Assembly (NCBI RefSeq): GCF_004116335.1
Contig: NZ_PDKN01000001.1
Coordinates: forward strand, 372,001-436,000
DNA: 64,000 bases
From: Candidatus Marinarcus aquaticus
GTDB lineage: Bacteria; Campylobacterota; Campylobacteria; Campylobacterales; Arcobacteraceae
Reading direction: 5' to 3'
Shown here: positions 8,649 to 18,020 of the stretch, piece after piece
Layout of the letters: the number at the start of each line of letters is the position of its first letter
Position numbering within the stretch: the stretch's first letter is position 1
Notes under the pieces: generated by a model
The model's database searches: none
Told to the model about the DNA's origin: nothing
What the model saw: only the letters and a program-made list of their open reading frames with translations
Position numbers and translations under genes: made by a program

Positions 8649-8999
8649 ATGATTGATCGAAAAATAGTCGGTACTCGCATGAGTAAAATTGTTGAACACA
8701 ATGGTGTGATTTATTTTGCTGGAATTGTTCCTACAGATAAATCAGGGGATGTTCAAGAACAGACCAACGAAGTTTTGAAAATTGCACATGAACTGTTTGA
8801 ACAAGCCTCAACCAATAAAGAGTCATTGTTACGTGCTGAAATCTATTTAAAAGATATTGACAGAGATTTTAAAGCATTTAATGAGATTTGGGATTATTGG
8901 GTTTCAAAACAGAACCCTCCTGCTCGTGCGTGTGTACAAGCAGGAATGTCAACTCCTGATACGTTGGTTGAAATTGTATTTACAGCCGTAAAAATATAA
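8649..8999 (+). CDS. RidA family (YjgF/YER057c/UK114) protein
   Basis: The 116-residue protein matches RidA length and pattern: YFAGIVPTD near the start, DVQEQTNEVLKIAHELFEQA, and a C-terminal PPARACVQAGM with the conserved Arg that contacts the substrate carboxylate in RidA, then LVEIVFTAVK. RidA trimers hydrolyse reactive enamines and imines made by PLP enzymes. The residues differ from archetypal RidA in places, so it may belong to a sister subfamily. An AAAGGAG site precedes the ATG. It converges on rraA with a 3-base gap. Confidence 0.85.
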   Translation: MIDRKIVGTRMSKIVEHNGVIYFAGIVPTDKSGDVQEQTNEVLKIAHELFEQASTNKESLLRAEIYLKDIDRDFKAFNEIWDYWVSKQNPPARACVQAGMSTPDTLVEIVFTAVKI

Positions 9000-9002
9000 A
9001 GC

Positions 9003-9488
9003 TTACGAAATCAGTGGTTCATTGCACACAATCACCCCATCTTCATCGGCATAGAGGTAATCACCTTGGTTAAAGGTTACTCCTCCAAAACTGAGTTGGT
9101 CACCTCTTGATGAGTTGGTCTTTTCAAAGTTTCTTAATGGGCATGTACCTATGGCATAAAGTCCCACTTCAATATCTTTAGTGTGTGCAACGTCTCGCAC
9201 ATATCCATTAAGAATAATCGCTTTCCAGTTGTTGTTTTTTGCAAAGGCCATGAGTTTATCTCCCACAACCCCATAAAAGTATTGTGCATTGTCTACCACA
9301 ACCACGCGTCCTTGTCCATCTTCATCACGAAGCATCTCTAAAAGTCTCCAGTTGCTTTTATCAAGTTTTACTGTTACAATCTCTCCGGCACACTTTTTAA
9401 GTCCACCGTAGTTTTTAAATTCGCTTGAAAGTACTTGTATTTTTTTATTTTGGTTATCATCGCATAAATCTGCAGTTTCAAATTCCAT
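9003..9488 (-). CDS. rraA: RraA family protein (RNase E regulator / HMG aldolase-like)
   Basis: The 161-residue protein has the full RraA pattern: TADLCDDN at the start, GRVVVVDN, GDKLMAFAKNNNWKAII, NGYVRD and DGVIVCNEPL at the end. In E. coli RraA binds and inhibits RNase E. The same fold, with the G-D-x4 and R-D motifs, also serves as a divalent-metal 4-hydroxy-4-methyl-2-oxoglutarate/oxaloacetate aldolase. Which role applies here cannot be told from sequence. AAAGGAG precedes the ATG. Confidence 0.88.
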   Translation of the reverse strand: MEFETADLCDDNQNKKIQVLSSEFKNYGGLKKCAGEIVTVKLDKSNWRLLEMLRDEDGQGRVVVVDNAQYFYGVVGDKLMAFAKNNNWKAIILNGYVRDVAHTKDIEVGLYAIGTCPLRNFEKTNSSRGDQLSFGGVTFNQGDYLYADEDGVIVCNEPLIS

Positions 9489-9612
9489 ATTACTCCTTTA
9501 TAATTTGTTCTTGTCTGGCTTAAAAAGGATTATATATGAGAAGAGTGTATAATTTATGTATAAGGTTTATTCAAAGAGTTTTAATTAAAAAACTCTTTCA
9601 AAGTGTTACTTT

Positions 9613-10203
9613 TTAATTCGTTAGTGAGGCTATTTTTTCATCAATGAGTTGAAGAGTACGTTCTTGTGTTTGGTAAGAAATCTCTGGCAAAGTTCCGCCA
9701 AAGAGCTTTTTGGCCTCTTCAAAGCCTTGAACAATCCCTTCACGACCTTTTTGTAGCAGTTCGATATCATCGCCTGAAAATGAGAAGACGAAGTTGGCTA
9801 CTCGGTCAGATGTTTGAGTTACCCCAAAAAAACCATCCTCACTGATTAATTCATTCGCTTCATCCGTGGTTAGTTCTGTGATGGGTTTCCCTTCATAACC
9901 AATATTGGATAAGCTCATACCACTTTGTGTGGTATTGCCTGAGAGAAAATCAAGCACTTCTCGGTTGTTTTGTGAAATGGCACCTTGTACAAGGCTGTTT
10001 CCTTTAGACATATCCGATGCGTTGATGGTGTACAGAATAATTTGTGCATTCATGGACAACGTCACATTAAATGCAGAATCTTCAACGGTATCTTTAATAC
10101 TTTTTTTCGGAACATCTCGGTCATATTGGTCTGCTTTTATGGAAGCATTCTTTTTATAGGCATTTATCTCTTGTGCGGCTGCACTGTTGTTTATATTAAT
10201 CAT
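9613..10203 (-). CDS. hypothetical protein, possibly DUF5610-like
   Basis: The 196-residue protein has no signal peptide. It begins with a low-complexity Asn/Ala/Lys region and has a mixed middle with a Thr/Ser-rich stretch. The C-terminal 55 residues include GREGIVQGFEEAKKLFGG followed by a helix, which reminds me of DUF5610-type proteins; I hold this weakly. A TATAAT-like hexamer lies about 35 bases upstream. No function is proposed. Confidence 0.65.
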   Translation of the reverse strand: MININNSAAAQEINAYKKNASIKADQYDRDVPKKSIKDTVEDSAFNVTLSMNAQIILYTINASDMSKGNSLVQGAISQNNREVLDFLSGNTTQSGMSLSNIGYEGKPITELTTDEANELISEDGFFGVTQTSDRVANFVFSFSGDDIELLQKGREGIVQGFEEAKKLFGGTLPEISYQTQERTLQLIDEKIASLTN

Positions 10204-10282
10204 GGCAAAGCCTTTGTATTATTTGTTTCTATTATACATTTCTTAAAGTTAAATAAATATTAGATAAGAAAATTAATTATAT

Positions 10283-12208
10283 TTAACTGTTTTTATTTCC
10301 AAGTGGAAGTCGAATCTCAAAATAAGCACCTTGGTGCTCTTGATGGTTATAAAGATAGGTTCTATTTGATACTTTTATTTCGCCTTCCATATTTTTTTGA
10401 ATGATTTCCTGACACATATAAAGCCCAATTCCCGTACCTTGTGATTTGTGTTTGGTGGTAAAATAGGGCTCAAAAATACGCCCAATGATCGCTTCAGGTA
10501 TGCCTCCTGCATTGTCTTGAATACCTAAAACGGCCTCGTTATTCTCTTCTTTGAGCGTAATGAAAATGAGTTTATTAAAAGAGCTGTGTTTTTTAATCAG
10601 TTCATCGCGTGCATTATTTAAAAGGTTGATAATGACTTGTATGAGCTCATTTTGGAAGTTATATATTTCTATACACTCTACATCTTGGATGATATGTATC
10701 TCTTTATTTTTAAATTGTACCCAGACCAATGAAATGGCTTGTTCAATGCAAGTGCAAACATTAAAATGGTTCTTCTCTTTATTGACTTTAAAAAAGTTTC
10801 TAAAATCATCAATGGTGGTTGAAAGGTATTGTGCCGATTTATTAATGGTACTAAGACCTTCTAAAATACTTTCATTGGTTAAGATTTTTAACTCTTGTTG
10901 TATTTGCATGCCTGTTGCAGAGGTGGTGATAGTTGAAAGAGGTTGCCTCCATTGGTGTGCAATGTTTCCTATCATCTCTCCCATAGCAGCCATTTTTGAT
11001 TGTTGAGAAAGCAATGTTTGTTGATTTTGATTCTCTTCTAAGTGCAGTTGTATCTCATTGGTGTAGTTTTTAAATTTGGCCTGTAACATCTTTGAAAAGT
11101 AAAAAGAGAGCATTAAAAGAATAATTGTAACGAGTAAACACAGTTGAGTGATATTACGGATATTGTTTTTAAACTCTTTATCTAAAAGCGCTTTTTTATT
11201 CTCTATTTCAATATTTAAATCATCGGTATAAAAGCCTGTACCGATCATCCATTGCCAATCGGATAATCCTTTGACAAAACTGATTTTCTCAATAGGTTTA
11301 TCGTTATTGATTTTTTTGGTTTGAATATAGGTATAAAATCCTGAACCTTGTTTGGCAATTTCAATGAGATCATTGATTACATTATCAACATCAACCACAT
11401 CTTTATTTTCTGCAGCAGACTTTCCAATAAAATAGGGTCGTATATGACTTAAATAGGTGCTGTCATAATTTAATACAAAAATATACCCATTTTTACCAAA
11501 ACGTATGGCTTGGATGTGTTCTAAAAGACGTTTTTGAATCTCTTGTTCAAAATCTTCTATGTATTCACCCGTACCAATAAACCAGTTAAAAGGTTTGAAG
11601 TTTTTGTAGTATCCCACTTTTCTTTTTTGTTCGCTTTTATCATTGGGTTTAAACCAATACCACTCATAAAAGAGTTCATCTTGGTGTGCAAGTTTTTTAA
11701 TGACATCTTGAATGATATATGAACCCTTGGCATCTTGATGATTAAGTAGGTTTCTTCCTTCAAGATGAGGCGAGTAGGGTAAAAGGACATTTTTTCCTGA
11801 TTTTTCATAGATAAAAAAGTAACCTCTACCACTGTTAAAAGTAATTGGGCGTATGGCCTCTTTAATGAGCTTTTTAACATCATCTTCACTTCGGTGTCGG
11901 TTTTCATTATAAATAGCCATTGCTACTGCATGAGCGTTGTGTAATGCTTCATGCAATGACTCTTTTAAATCTTTTTCTGTGTTGCGTCGTTCACGTTTTA
12001 TAAACTCAAATACAGAGTTGACTTGCTCTTGAATAACTTGTTTATTTTTTTCAATGTATTGAGATTTGAGTTTGGCTTTTTCTTGTTGAAAAACGACATT
12101 ATTCTGAAAATAAAGAGTTGAAATGATAATGATTGAAAGCAGAATAATAAATGCTGAGGGTACATATTTGATCAGTTTGAGTATGTGTTGTTCATTTTTA
12201 AAAATCAT
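10283..12208 (-). CDS. Cache-domain sensor histidine kinase
   Basis: The 641-residue protein has a first membrane helix at about residues 14-32 and a second near 345-367, enclosing a long extracytoplasmic region. That region carries two similar Cache-like units, each with FNSGRGYFFI / FGKNGYIFVL, a Gly-x-Leu/Ala segment and a conserved GTGEYI / GTGFYT end. The cytoplasmic part holds His418 in NIAHQWRQPLS, an N box (LLNNARDEL), DNAGGI and GTGIGLYMCQE. Cache domains bind small ligands such as organic acids or amino acids. It is closely related in layout and phosphoacceptor position to the kinases at 13579-15489 and 24313-26238. No response regulator is adjacent. Confidence 0.9.
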   Translation of the reverse strand: MIFKNEQHILKLIKYVPSAFIILLSIIIISTLYFQNNVVFQQEKAKLKSQYIEKNKQVIQEQVNSVFEFIKRERRNTEKDLKESLHEALHNAHAVAMAIYNENRHRSEDDVKKLIKEAIRPITFNSGRGYFFIYEKSGKNVLLPYSPHLEGRNLLNHQDAKGSYIIQDVIKKLAHQDELFYEWYWFKPNDKSEQKRKVGYYKNFKPFNWFIGTGEYIEDFEQEIQKRLLEHIQAIRFGKNGYIFVLNYDSTYLSHIRPYFIGKSAAENKDVVDVDNVINDLIEIAKQGSGFYTYIQTKKINNDKPIEKISFVKGLSDWQWMIGTGFYTDDLNIEIENKKALLDKEFKNNIRNITQLCLLVTIILLMLSFYFSKMLQAKFKNYTNEIQLHLEENQNQQTLLSQQSKMAAMGEMIGNIAHQWRQPLSTITTSATGMQIQQELKILTNESILEGLSTINKSAQYLSTTIDDFRNFFKVNKEKNHFNVCTCIEQAISLVWVQFKNKEIHIIQDVECIEIYNFQNELIQVIINLLNNARDELIKKHSSFNKLIFITLKEENNEAVLGIQDNAGGIPEAIIGRIFEPYFTTKHKSQGTGIGLYMCQEIIQKNMEGEIKVSNRTYLYNHQEHQGAYFEIRLPLGNKNS

Positions 12209-12265
12209 TACAGAGCCTCTTTTCGATGAGACATTGTAACAATTTATGCTTTAAAAGAGAATAGG

Positions 12266-12490
12266 TTATTTAATGACACGTACCTCTTTGATGTATCTGT
12301 CCATGCCATAAGGGTCTGTAATCATAAAAATATATTCGTTGCCTTCGATGATCAGTTTGGCATTGGTTGCAATCTCTATGCTCTCTTCACCGTTGAAGTA
12401 ATCACGGTTTTGGTATTGAATCGTATAGGTTTTATCGGTACTGAGATTGAGTTGAGATAACTCCTCTTTTGTGTGTGCTGTAAAGCCCAT
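12266..12490 (-). CDS. small hypothetical protein (74 residues)
   Basis: The product is acidic and soluble-looking, with an N-terminal helix (HTKEELSQLNLS) and then probable beta strands (KTYTIQYQ, AKLIIEGNEYIFMI, KEVRVIK). AAGGAATACG precedes the ATG. It lies 57 bases upstream of the Cache kinase on the same strand and may be co-transcribed with it. I do not recognise a family. Confidence 0.6.
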   Translation of the reverse strand: MGFTAHTKEELSQLNLSTDKTYTIQYQNRDYFNGEESIEIATNAKLIIEGNEYIFMITDPYGMDRYIKEVRVIK

Positions 12491-12575
12491 CGTATTCCTT
12501 TTTTTTGATTTGGAACATAATGGTATCTAAACTATCTGTAAAAGAGTTTAATCAAGAGTGCACTATACTTCTGTT

Positions 12576-13502
12576 ATGAGAAGATTTACAACGCAAACAC
12601 TTTATGAGATTACCACCACATTAGAAGCACAGTTGCGCCACTTAAGTGTTCATGAAACATTCAGTTTTGAAGTACTTAACCCAGATTTATATGTGGGAGT
12701 CTACAGTGGACAAAGTGTTACAATCAACACTGAAGTCTATATTTACAGAAATTATCACAACTGGATGAATTTGGCACAAGCGCTGTTTTGCAGTATGCAA
12801 ACTCCTGTAAAAGTGAATGAAACTTTGGTGTGTTTAACATTTAAAAAACTGGATATGAATAAAAGTTTTCATCAGCAAACGGTCGATGTAGAGCAAAAGT
12901 ATGGAGACACTTCTGAGTTTTCAAACATCCATAAAAATGAAGAGAGCTCTTTTTTATTGGCCTATAAACATGCCTTACATTTAGCTAAAGTCAAACAACG
13001 AGTACGAATTTTAAATTTGGGTATCAATCAAGGCGATGAGTTTGAAGTGATTTTAAATATCGTAAAAGAGAGTTCACATATAGAACTTGTAGGTATTGAT
13101 TATTGCCAAAGTGCCATACAAAAAGCCCAAACAAAATTTTTTCAACCCAATATGCATTTTTATGCACATGACATCAATACTTTAGATGAGCTTGCTTTGG
13201 GGCATTTTGATTTGATTATCTCTGTAGGAACTTTGCAAAGCACCAGCATTAATTTTAAAGAGGTCTTTATGTCTTTAATTCAAAACTATCTTCAAAAAAA
13301 TGGTGCCATAATTTTGGGTTTTCCCAATTGTCGTTGGAGTGATGGTGCAATGATTTATGGAGCAAAAATGCCCAATTATGAATTCAGTGACATGAGTCTG
13401 TTGATAAAAGACATCTATTTTTGTAAAAAATATTTGCAACAAAAAAAGTACCGAACCTATTTAAACGGTAAAGAGTATATCTTTTTAACGGGCGTGAAAT
13501 GA
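12576..13502 (+). CDS. SAM-dependent methyltransferase
   Basis: The protein of about 308 residues has an N-terminal half without recognised motifs and a C-terminal class I methyltransferase domain. Motif I is RILNLGINQGDEFEVIL, motif II the acidic LVGIDYCQSA, and motif III FDLIISVGTLQST followed by GAIILGFPNC. The acceptor is unknown. Neither candidate start has a strong ribosome site: GTG 12558 would add six residues, and I prefer ATG 12576. Class II/III domains were considered but the motif order fits class I. Confidence 0.75.
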   Translation: MRRFTTQTLYEITTTLEAQLRHLSVHETFSFEVLNPDLYVGVYSGQSVTINTEVYIYRNYHNWMNLAQALFCSMQTPVKVNETLVCLTFKKLDMNKSFHQQTVDVEQKYGDTSEFSNIHKNEESSFLLAYKHALHLAKVKQRVRILNLGINQGDEFEVILNIVKESSHIELVGIDYCQSAIQKAQTKFFQPNMHFYAHDINTLDELALGHFDLIISVGTLQSTSINFKEVFMSLIQNYLQKNGAIILGFPNCRWSDGAMIYGAKMPNYEFSDMSLLIKDIYFCKKYLQQKKYRTYLNGKEYIFLTGVK

Positions 13503-13578
13503 TTTATGAGCGTTATTATGTAAAAGCTATGTAAAGTTTTACAAAATCAATGATATAATTATTTTTTAAAGGATAGCT

Positions 13579-15489
13579 TTGTTAAAAGAGAATGAGACTA
13601 AACTGCTGAATTTTATTAAATTTTCACCCCTTATTTTTATTTCGATTATTGCAGTTATTATTAATATTTTAATTTATGGCCAAAATCAAATTCACTTTGA
13701 ACAAGAGGTTAAAAAAGCCCAAAAAGATTTTATACATACCCAAAAAATTATTGTAAAAAATCATGTTGAAACAGCCTACCAAGATATCATTAATGAAAAA
13801 AACAGTATTGAACAACGCCTTAAAGAGCAAATAAAACAGAAAGTGTATGAGGCGTATGCCATTGTCGAAAATCTCTATGCGCAACATAAACATGAAGGAC
13901 AAGAGCATGTGCTCAAAATCATCAAAGATGCTCTGCGAAACATACGCTTTAATGATGGACGTGGTTATATCTTTATTGATCATGTCAGTGGTGTTAAGAT
14001 TTTACAACCCATTCATCCACAATTTGAAGGGCAAAATTTTCTGCACTTTAAAGACCCCAAAGGGTATGAGTTTGTACAAACCATTGCTAAAACAATTAAA
14101 AACAATGAAGAGCGATTTGACTCATATTACTGGTATAAACCTGATAATAAAGAACAAATTTTTAAAAAAATCAGTTTTTATAAAACTTTTAAGCCTTTAG
14201 ATTTTGCCATTGGAGCAGGAGAGTATATTGATGATTTTACCAATGAATTAAAAGAGAAGATTCTGCATAAATATATCCATAATAAACGACAAAATGACAA
14301 CAATTATCTTTTTATTATTGAATATAATGGCATCTATTTGGCACATATTAAACAAGAGTATGTAGGGAAAAATAGAATGGCACTCACTGATAAATATGGC
14401 AATAAAATCACCCAACTTATCATCAATACGGCCAAAGAAGGGGAAGGGTATGTTCGCTATTTTGGTACGATCATGCCACAAACAGGTAAACCAGCTATGA
14501 AAACGACTTTTGTAAAAGGGTTACAAGAGTGGGACTGGGCGATTGCTGCAGGGTTTTATGATAAAGAGTTACAATTGTTGCTGCAACAAAAAGAGAATGA
14601 GCTTATTGAAAAAAACAAACAATACATGAAAAAAATCTTTTTTGTTAGTTTGGTTTTAACGGCGATTTTAATTCTGATTACGATTTATATCTCTAAGATT
14701 TTAAGAAACTCTTTTTTTGAGTATAAACAACAAATCATCAAAGGAATCAATGAAAATAAAGCCAAAGATAAACTTCTGTATCAACAAGCCAAAATGGCAG
14801 CCATGGGAGAGATGCTTGCAAATATTGCGCATCAATGGAGACAACCATTGAGTTTGATCTCATCCGTGGCAAGTGGTATGAAAGTACAAAAAGAACTTAA
14901 TATCAGTAATCAAGACGATGAGATTAAAGCATATGATGCAATTTTAAAACATGTACGATACCTTTCAACTACGATTGATGATTTTAGAAACTACTTCAGA
15001 CCCGATAAAGAGAAAACACGAGTGCAAATTCGTGAAGTTTTTGATAAAACCTTTCAACTCATTGATTTAAAAAGCAGAGGTATTCGTGTGATTCAACACA
15101 TTCAAGATGTTGAGTTAAAGACTTTAGAAAATGAACTTATTCAAGTATTGATTAATATTTTAAATAATGCCAAAGATGCCTTACAAGATAAGCGTGAGAA
15201 AATTATTATTATTAATGTTGAAGTACAAAACAACTTATTAATCATCTCTATTCATGACAGTGCAGGGGGTATTGATGAAGCAATACAAAACCGAATTTTT
15301 GAACCCTATTTTACGACTAAACATAAAGCACAAGGTACAGGAATTGGGCTATATATGGTTGAAGAGATATTAACACGACACATGGGTGCCAATATTGAAG
15401 TGAAAAACTCTGAATTTGAGTTTGAAAATACGACATACAGTGGTGCAGAGTTTATTATTACTTTTAATTTAGATGATAATAAAGCGTAA
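13579..15489 (+). CDS. Cache-domain sensor histidine kinase (paralogue)
   Basis: Translation starts at TTG 13579 behind AAAGGATAGC. The 636-residue protein repeats the architecture of the kinase at 10283-12208: helix at about 14-32, two Cache-like units (FNDGRGYIFI with AGEYI; NYLFII with AAGFYD), second helix near 348-368, His418 in NIAHQWRQPLS, N box (ILNNAKDAL), DSAGGI and GTGIGLYMVEE. The His position is the same, so the two are clear paralogues, separated by only two genes. The sensor regions differ enough to suggest a different ligand. No response regulator is adjacent; a gene of unknown function follows 36 bases later. Confidence 0.9.
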   Translation: MLKENETKLLNFIKFSPLIFISIIAVIINILIYGQNQIHFEQEVKKAQKDFIHTQKIIVKNHVETAYQDIINEKNSIEQRLKEQIKQKVYEAYAIVENLYAQHKHEGQEHVLKIIKDALRNIRFNDGRGYIFIDHVSGVKILQPIHPQFEGQNFLHFKDPKGYEFVQTIAKTIKNNEERFDSYYWYKPDNKEQIFKKISFYKTFKPLDFAIGAGEYIDDFTNELKEKILHKYIHNKRQNDNNYLFIIEYNGIYLAHIKQEYVGKNRMALTDKYGNKITQLIINTAKEGEGYVRYFGTIMPQTGKPAMKTTFVKGLQEWDWAIAAGFYDKELQLLLQQKENELIEKNKQYMKKIFFVSLVLTAILILITIYISKILRNSFFEYKQQIIKGINENKAKDKLLYQQAKMAAMGEMLANIAHQWRQPLSLISSVASGMKVQKELNISNQDDEIKAYDAILKHVRYLSTTIDDFRNYFRPDKEKTRVQIREVFDKTFQLIDLKSRGIRVIQHIQDVELKTLENELIQVLINILNNAKDALQDKREKIIIINVEVQNNLLIISIHDSAGGIDEAIQNRIFEPYFTTKHKAQGTGIGLYMVEEILTRHMGANIEVKNSEFEFENTTYSGAEFIITFNLDDNKA

Positions 15490-15525
15490 ATTTTATACAA
15501 TACAGACAAACCTAAAGGCATTGTA

Positions 15526-16296
15526 TTGAAAAAAGATTTTACGGCAAAAGATTTTGACACTGTGTATTTTATGACTTCAGGTCATGAAAATCACGAATTG
15601 CTTAAAGCCAAAGAGTATCTCAAAGAGATACAAATGAGCTTTAATATCGGTGATGTAAATGATTCTTTAGATAACTTTACTGATGAAAAAACACTTTTTG
15701 AAATCTACAAAGAATCCGTTTTTTCTGCAAACAGTTTAGCATTTTTAGAACAAATTAAATACATGACCTCTTCTGACGGTCTTAATACAACGTTTGTTGA
15801 AAAAGCATCTTTTAATGGTAATGAACAAGATAATTATATTTTCTTAGAGCGTAACTTAATTAATCATGCAAAAGAGTTTATCACTGCAATTTGGGATTGC
15901 TGTTTATTGCTTAAAATGGCTCATGCTAAAAAAGAACACTCATATTTAATGGATGCTTTTAATAGACTCTTTGCACAATTGACCAAAGAGAAAACGGGGG
16001 ATGAAACCCATTATAAAAAGCATGAGGATGCTTTGGATATGATTTGTGAACTGGTACTTTTTATGCAGACTTATATGAGTGATTTTTTGATTTTTGCAAT
16101 CAAAGCAAAGGTGAGTTTTTCCAGTAAAAAAAAACTTGAAATGGCGAATAAAAAGTTTGCAAAGACAGTGTTGAAATCCACAAAGATTGCGTACAGACAC
16201 CAACTCTTTGAACAAATTCGAAGCAAAAATTATCAGCTTTTGTTGAAACTATTGATTGATCAAAAGAACAATGAATTGCGTCTAAGTGCACAATAA
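15526..16296 (+). CDS. hypothetical protein downstream of a sensor kinase
   Basis: The start is TTG 15526 with AAAGG upstream. The 256-residue product is soluble and mostly helical by appearance, with several Lys-rich amphipathic stretches and two adjacent Cys in AIWDCCLLL. There are no membrane helices and no receiver or HD motif. It follows the Cache kinase by 36 bases and could share its transcript. I do not recognise it. Confidence 0.65.
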   Translation: MKKDFTAKDFDTVYFMTSGHENHELLKAKEYLKEIQMSFNIGDVNDSLDNFTDEKTLFEIYKESVFSANSLAFLEQIKYMTSSDGLNTTFVEKASFNGNEQDNYIFLERNLINHAKEFITAIWDCCLLLKMAHAKKEHSYLMDAFNRLFAQLTKEKTGDETHYKKHEDALDMICELVLFMQTYMSDFLIFAIKAKVSFSSKKKLEMANKKFAKTVLKSTKIAYRHQLFEQIRSKNYQLLLKLLIDQKNNELRLSAQ

Positions 16297-16340
16297 ATAC
16301 ACACGAATTTGCTACAATCATGAAAAAATAAAGGAGATGT

Positions 16341-16781
16341 TTGAGTACTTCATCTAAAATTTTACCCCTGCGGGCAGTGTTATTCATGTTTTTTATTTCT
16401 TTGATTGCAACACTGGGAAGCCTTTTTTTCAGTGAAGTCATGGAGTTTATCCCTTGCAGTATGTGTTGGTATCAACGTATTTTTATGTATCCATTGGTTT
16501 TGATTTTTTTAGTTAATTTGCTTTATCCAGATGATACGCTTTTTAAATATGCATTTCCAGTGGCTTTTACTGGCTTTGCTTTTTCTGTATATCACAACTT
16601 ATTAATGTTTGGAATTATTCCAGAAAAAATTGTACCTTGTATTCAAGGCGTGCCTTGTTCAACACGATATATTGATTGGTTTGGTTTTATTACCATTCCA
16701 TTTTTATCATTAATGGCTTATGGTGTCATTATTATCACACTGATTTTATCTTATAAAGGAGTTTTAAAAAATGAAAAATAA
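16341..16781 (+). CDS. dsbB: DsbB-like disulfide bond formation protein (BdbC type)
   Basis: The start is TTG 16341 directly after AAGGAG. The 146-residue protein has four membrane helices. The first periplasmic loop carries PCSMCWYQR, the quinone-linked Cys-x-x-Cys motif of DsbB/BdbC. A second Cys pair follows in PCIQGVPCS. In this family the protein reoxidises a periplasmic DsbA and passes electrons to quinone. It is short compared with E. coli DsbB, as BdbC proteins are. It overlaps the next gene, a DsbA-like thioredoxin, by 11 bases, which makes a BdbC-BdbD-type pair. Confidence 0.88.
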   Translation: MSTSSKILPLRAVLFMFFISLIATLGSLFFSEVMEFIPCSMCWYQRIFMYPLVLIFLVNLLYPDDTLFKYAFPVAFTGFAFSVYHNLLMFGIIPEKIVPCIQGVPCSTRYIDWFGFITIPFLSLMAYGVIIITLILSYKGVLKNEK

Positions 16782-17424
16782 AAGTGTAGTTATTTTTGCT
16801 TTGGTTTCTGCCATAGCTATTTTTGTTGCAGCCACATTGGCGTATAATAAAGTTAAATCTGATAAAAAAGAGGAGTTAGCCGTTACTGATCCCAATGCAG
16901 TTCCGTATGTACGAGAGCACTCTATGAGTTTAGGAAAAAATGAAAAAAATATTACTGTGGTGGAGTTTTTAGATCCTGAGTGTGAGTCGTGTGCGATGTT
17001 CTCTTCAGTTGTGAATAAAGTGTTATATGATTATGGTGATGAAATTAAGTTCGTGGTCCGATATTTACCAAATCATAGAAATTCAGCGTATGTGGTGCGT
17101 ATTTTAGAAGCCGCACGAGTACAAGGAAAATATAAAGAGACTCTGCAAGCGGTGTTTGATTCTCAACCACAATGGGCAAATCACAATAATCCACAATTGC
17201 ATCTTATTTGGAGTGCATTGGTCAATGTGGATGGGTTGAATTTAGAACAATTAAAAGCAGACATGAATAACGACACTTGTGAAACCATCATGCAGCTAGA
17301 TATTGAAGATGCAAATACATTAGGTGTTCGAGGAACTCCTACTATTTTTGTCAATGGAAAAGAGCTTGAAACATTAAGTTATCCAGCATTTAAAATGTTG
17401 TTGGAAAATGAAATTTATAAGTAG
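16771..17424 (+). CDS. DsbA-like thioredoxin-fold protein (BdbD type)
   Basis: The 217-residue protein has an N-terminal signal anchor (about residues 4-27) and a Thioredoxin_4/DsbA domain. The active site is ECESCAMF (Cys-x-x-Cys) after VVEFLDPE, and the cis-Pro loop is GVRGTPTIFVNG. It should act in the periplasm to oxidise client cysteines and be recycled by the DsbB-like protein encoded just upstream. Both have good spacing within one operon with a TlpA-like protein. Confidence 0.88.
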   Translation: MKNKSVVIFALVSAIAIFVAATLAYNKVKSDKKEELAVTDPNAVPYVREHSMSLGKNEKNITVVEFLDPECESCAMFSSVVNKVLYDYGDEIKFVVRYLPNHRNSAYVVRILEAARVQGKYKETLQAVFDSQPQWANHNNPQLHLIWSALVNVDGLNLEQLKADMNNDTCETIMQLDIEDANTLGVRGTPTIFVNGKELETLSYPAFKMLLENEIYK

Positions 17425-17433
17425 GAGAAAAAT

Positions 17434-17988
17434 ATGAAAAAAGTTTTAGTGTCACTGTTCCTTGCATTTTTTGTTATTTTAATGGCAGGGTGTGAGAGCG
17501 AAACCAAACAGGCACAAGTCGTACAAAAAAGTCCAAACAAACAGGAACGACTGGAACCTTTGACTTTAAGAACGGTTGAAGGGAAAAGTATTCGTTTAAA
17601 TCTGGATAATAAGATTTTAATCTCGGATGACTTAAAAGGAAAAGTGGTGCTTGTAAACTTTTTTGCTACGTGGTGTCCACCTTGTATTAAAGAGATCCCT
17701 ACTTTTAATGAACTCTATGCAAAGTATCCTGATAAGTTTGAAATCGTTGCAGTTTTGTATGAGCGAAATAAAGATATGGAGGAGTTAAAAGCATTTATAA
17801 AAGAGTACAATATTAAGTTCCCTGTAACTGTAGGAGAGAATAACTTTATTGCTGCAAAAATGTTTGGAAATGTGCAAAAGATTCCAGAGTCATTTGTTTT
17901 TTCACCGGAAGGTTTTATGCTTCAAAAGTTTGTGGGTGTTATAAATGAAAAGGCGCTTGAAGGATTTATAACCGGTCAAGTAGAGTAA
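17434..17988 (+). CDS. TlpA-like thiol-disulfide oxidoreductase lipoprotein
   Basis: The 184-residue product has a signal peptide ending in the lipobox MAGC and a thioredoxin fold with FFATWCPPCIKEIPTF, the TlpA/ResA active site. The cis-Pro segment is IPESFVFSP. Such lipoproteins usually reduce periplasmic disulfides, for example in cytochrome c or cupredoxin maturation. It starts 9 bases after the DsbA-like gene with GTAGGAG upstream, so an oxidising pair and a probably reducing protein share an operon. A hairpin terminator follows directly. Confidence 0.85.
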   Translation: MKKVLVSLFLAFFVILMAGCESETKQAQVVQKSPNKQERLEPLTLRTVEGKSIRLNLDNKILISDDLKGKVVLVNFFATWCPPCIKEIPTFNELYAKYPDKFEIVAVLYERNKDMEELKAFIKEYNIKFPVTVGENNFIAAKMFGNVQKIPESFVFSPEGFMLQKFVGVINEKALEGFITGQVE

Positions 17989-18020
17989 AAAAGAGAGGCA
18001 ACTCTCTTTTTATTTTTTCA
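17989..18020. terminator. bidirectional terminator between tlpA-like gene and cheY
   Basis: AAAAGAGAG (17989-17997) pairs with CTCTCTTTT (18002-18010) around a 4-base loop. T-runs follow in both directions, so it can end the converging redox operon and cheY. Confidence 0.8.

Noticed and set aside
9573-9598. AAAGAGTT / AACTCTTT inverted repeat as a strong terminator for the gene at 9613
   Set aside because: The stem is short and nearly all A-T, and no T-run follows on the relevant strand, so I did not list it as a terminator.
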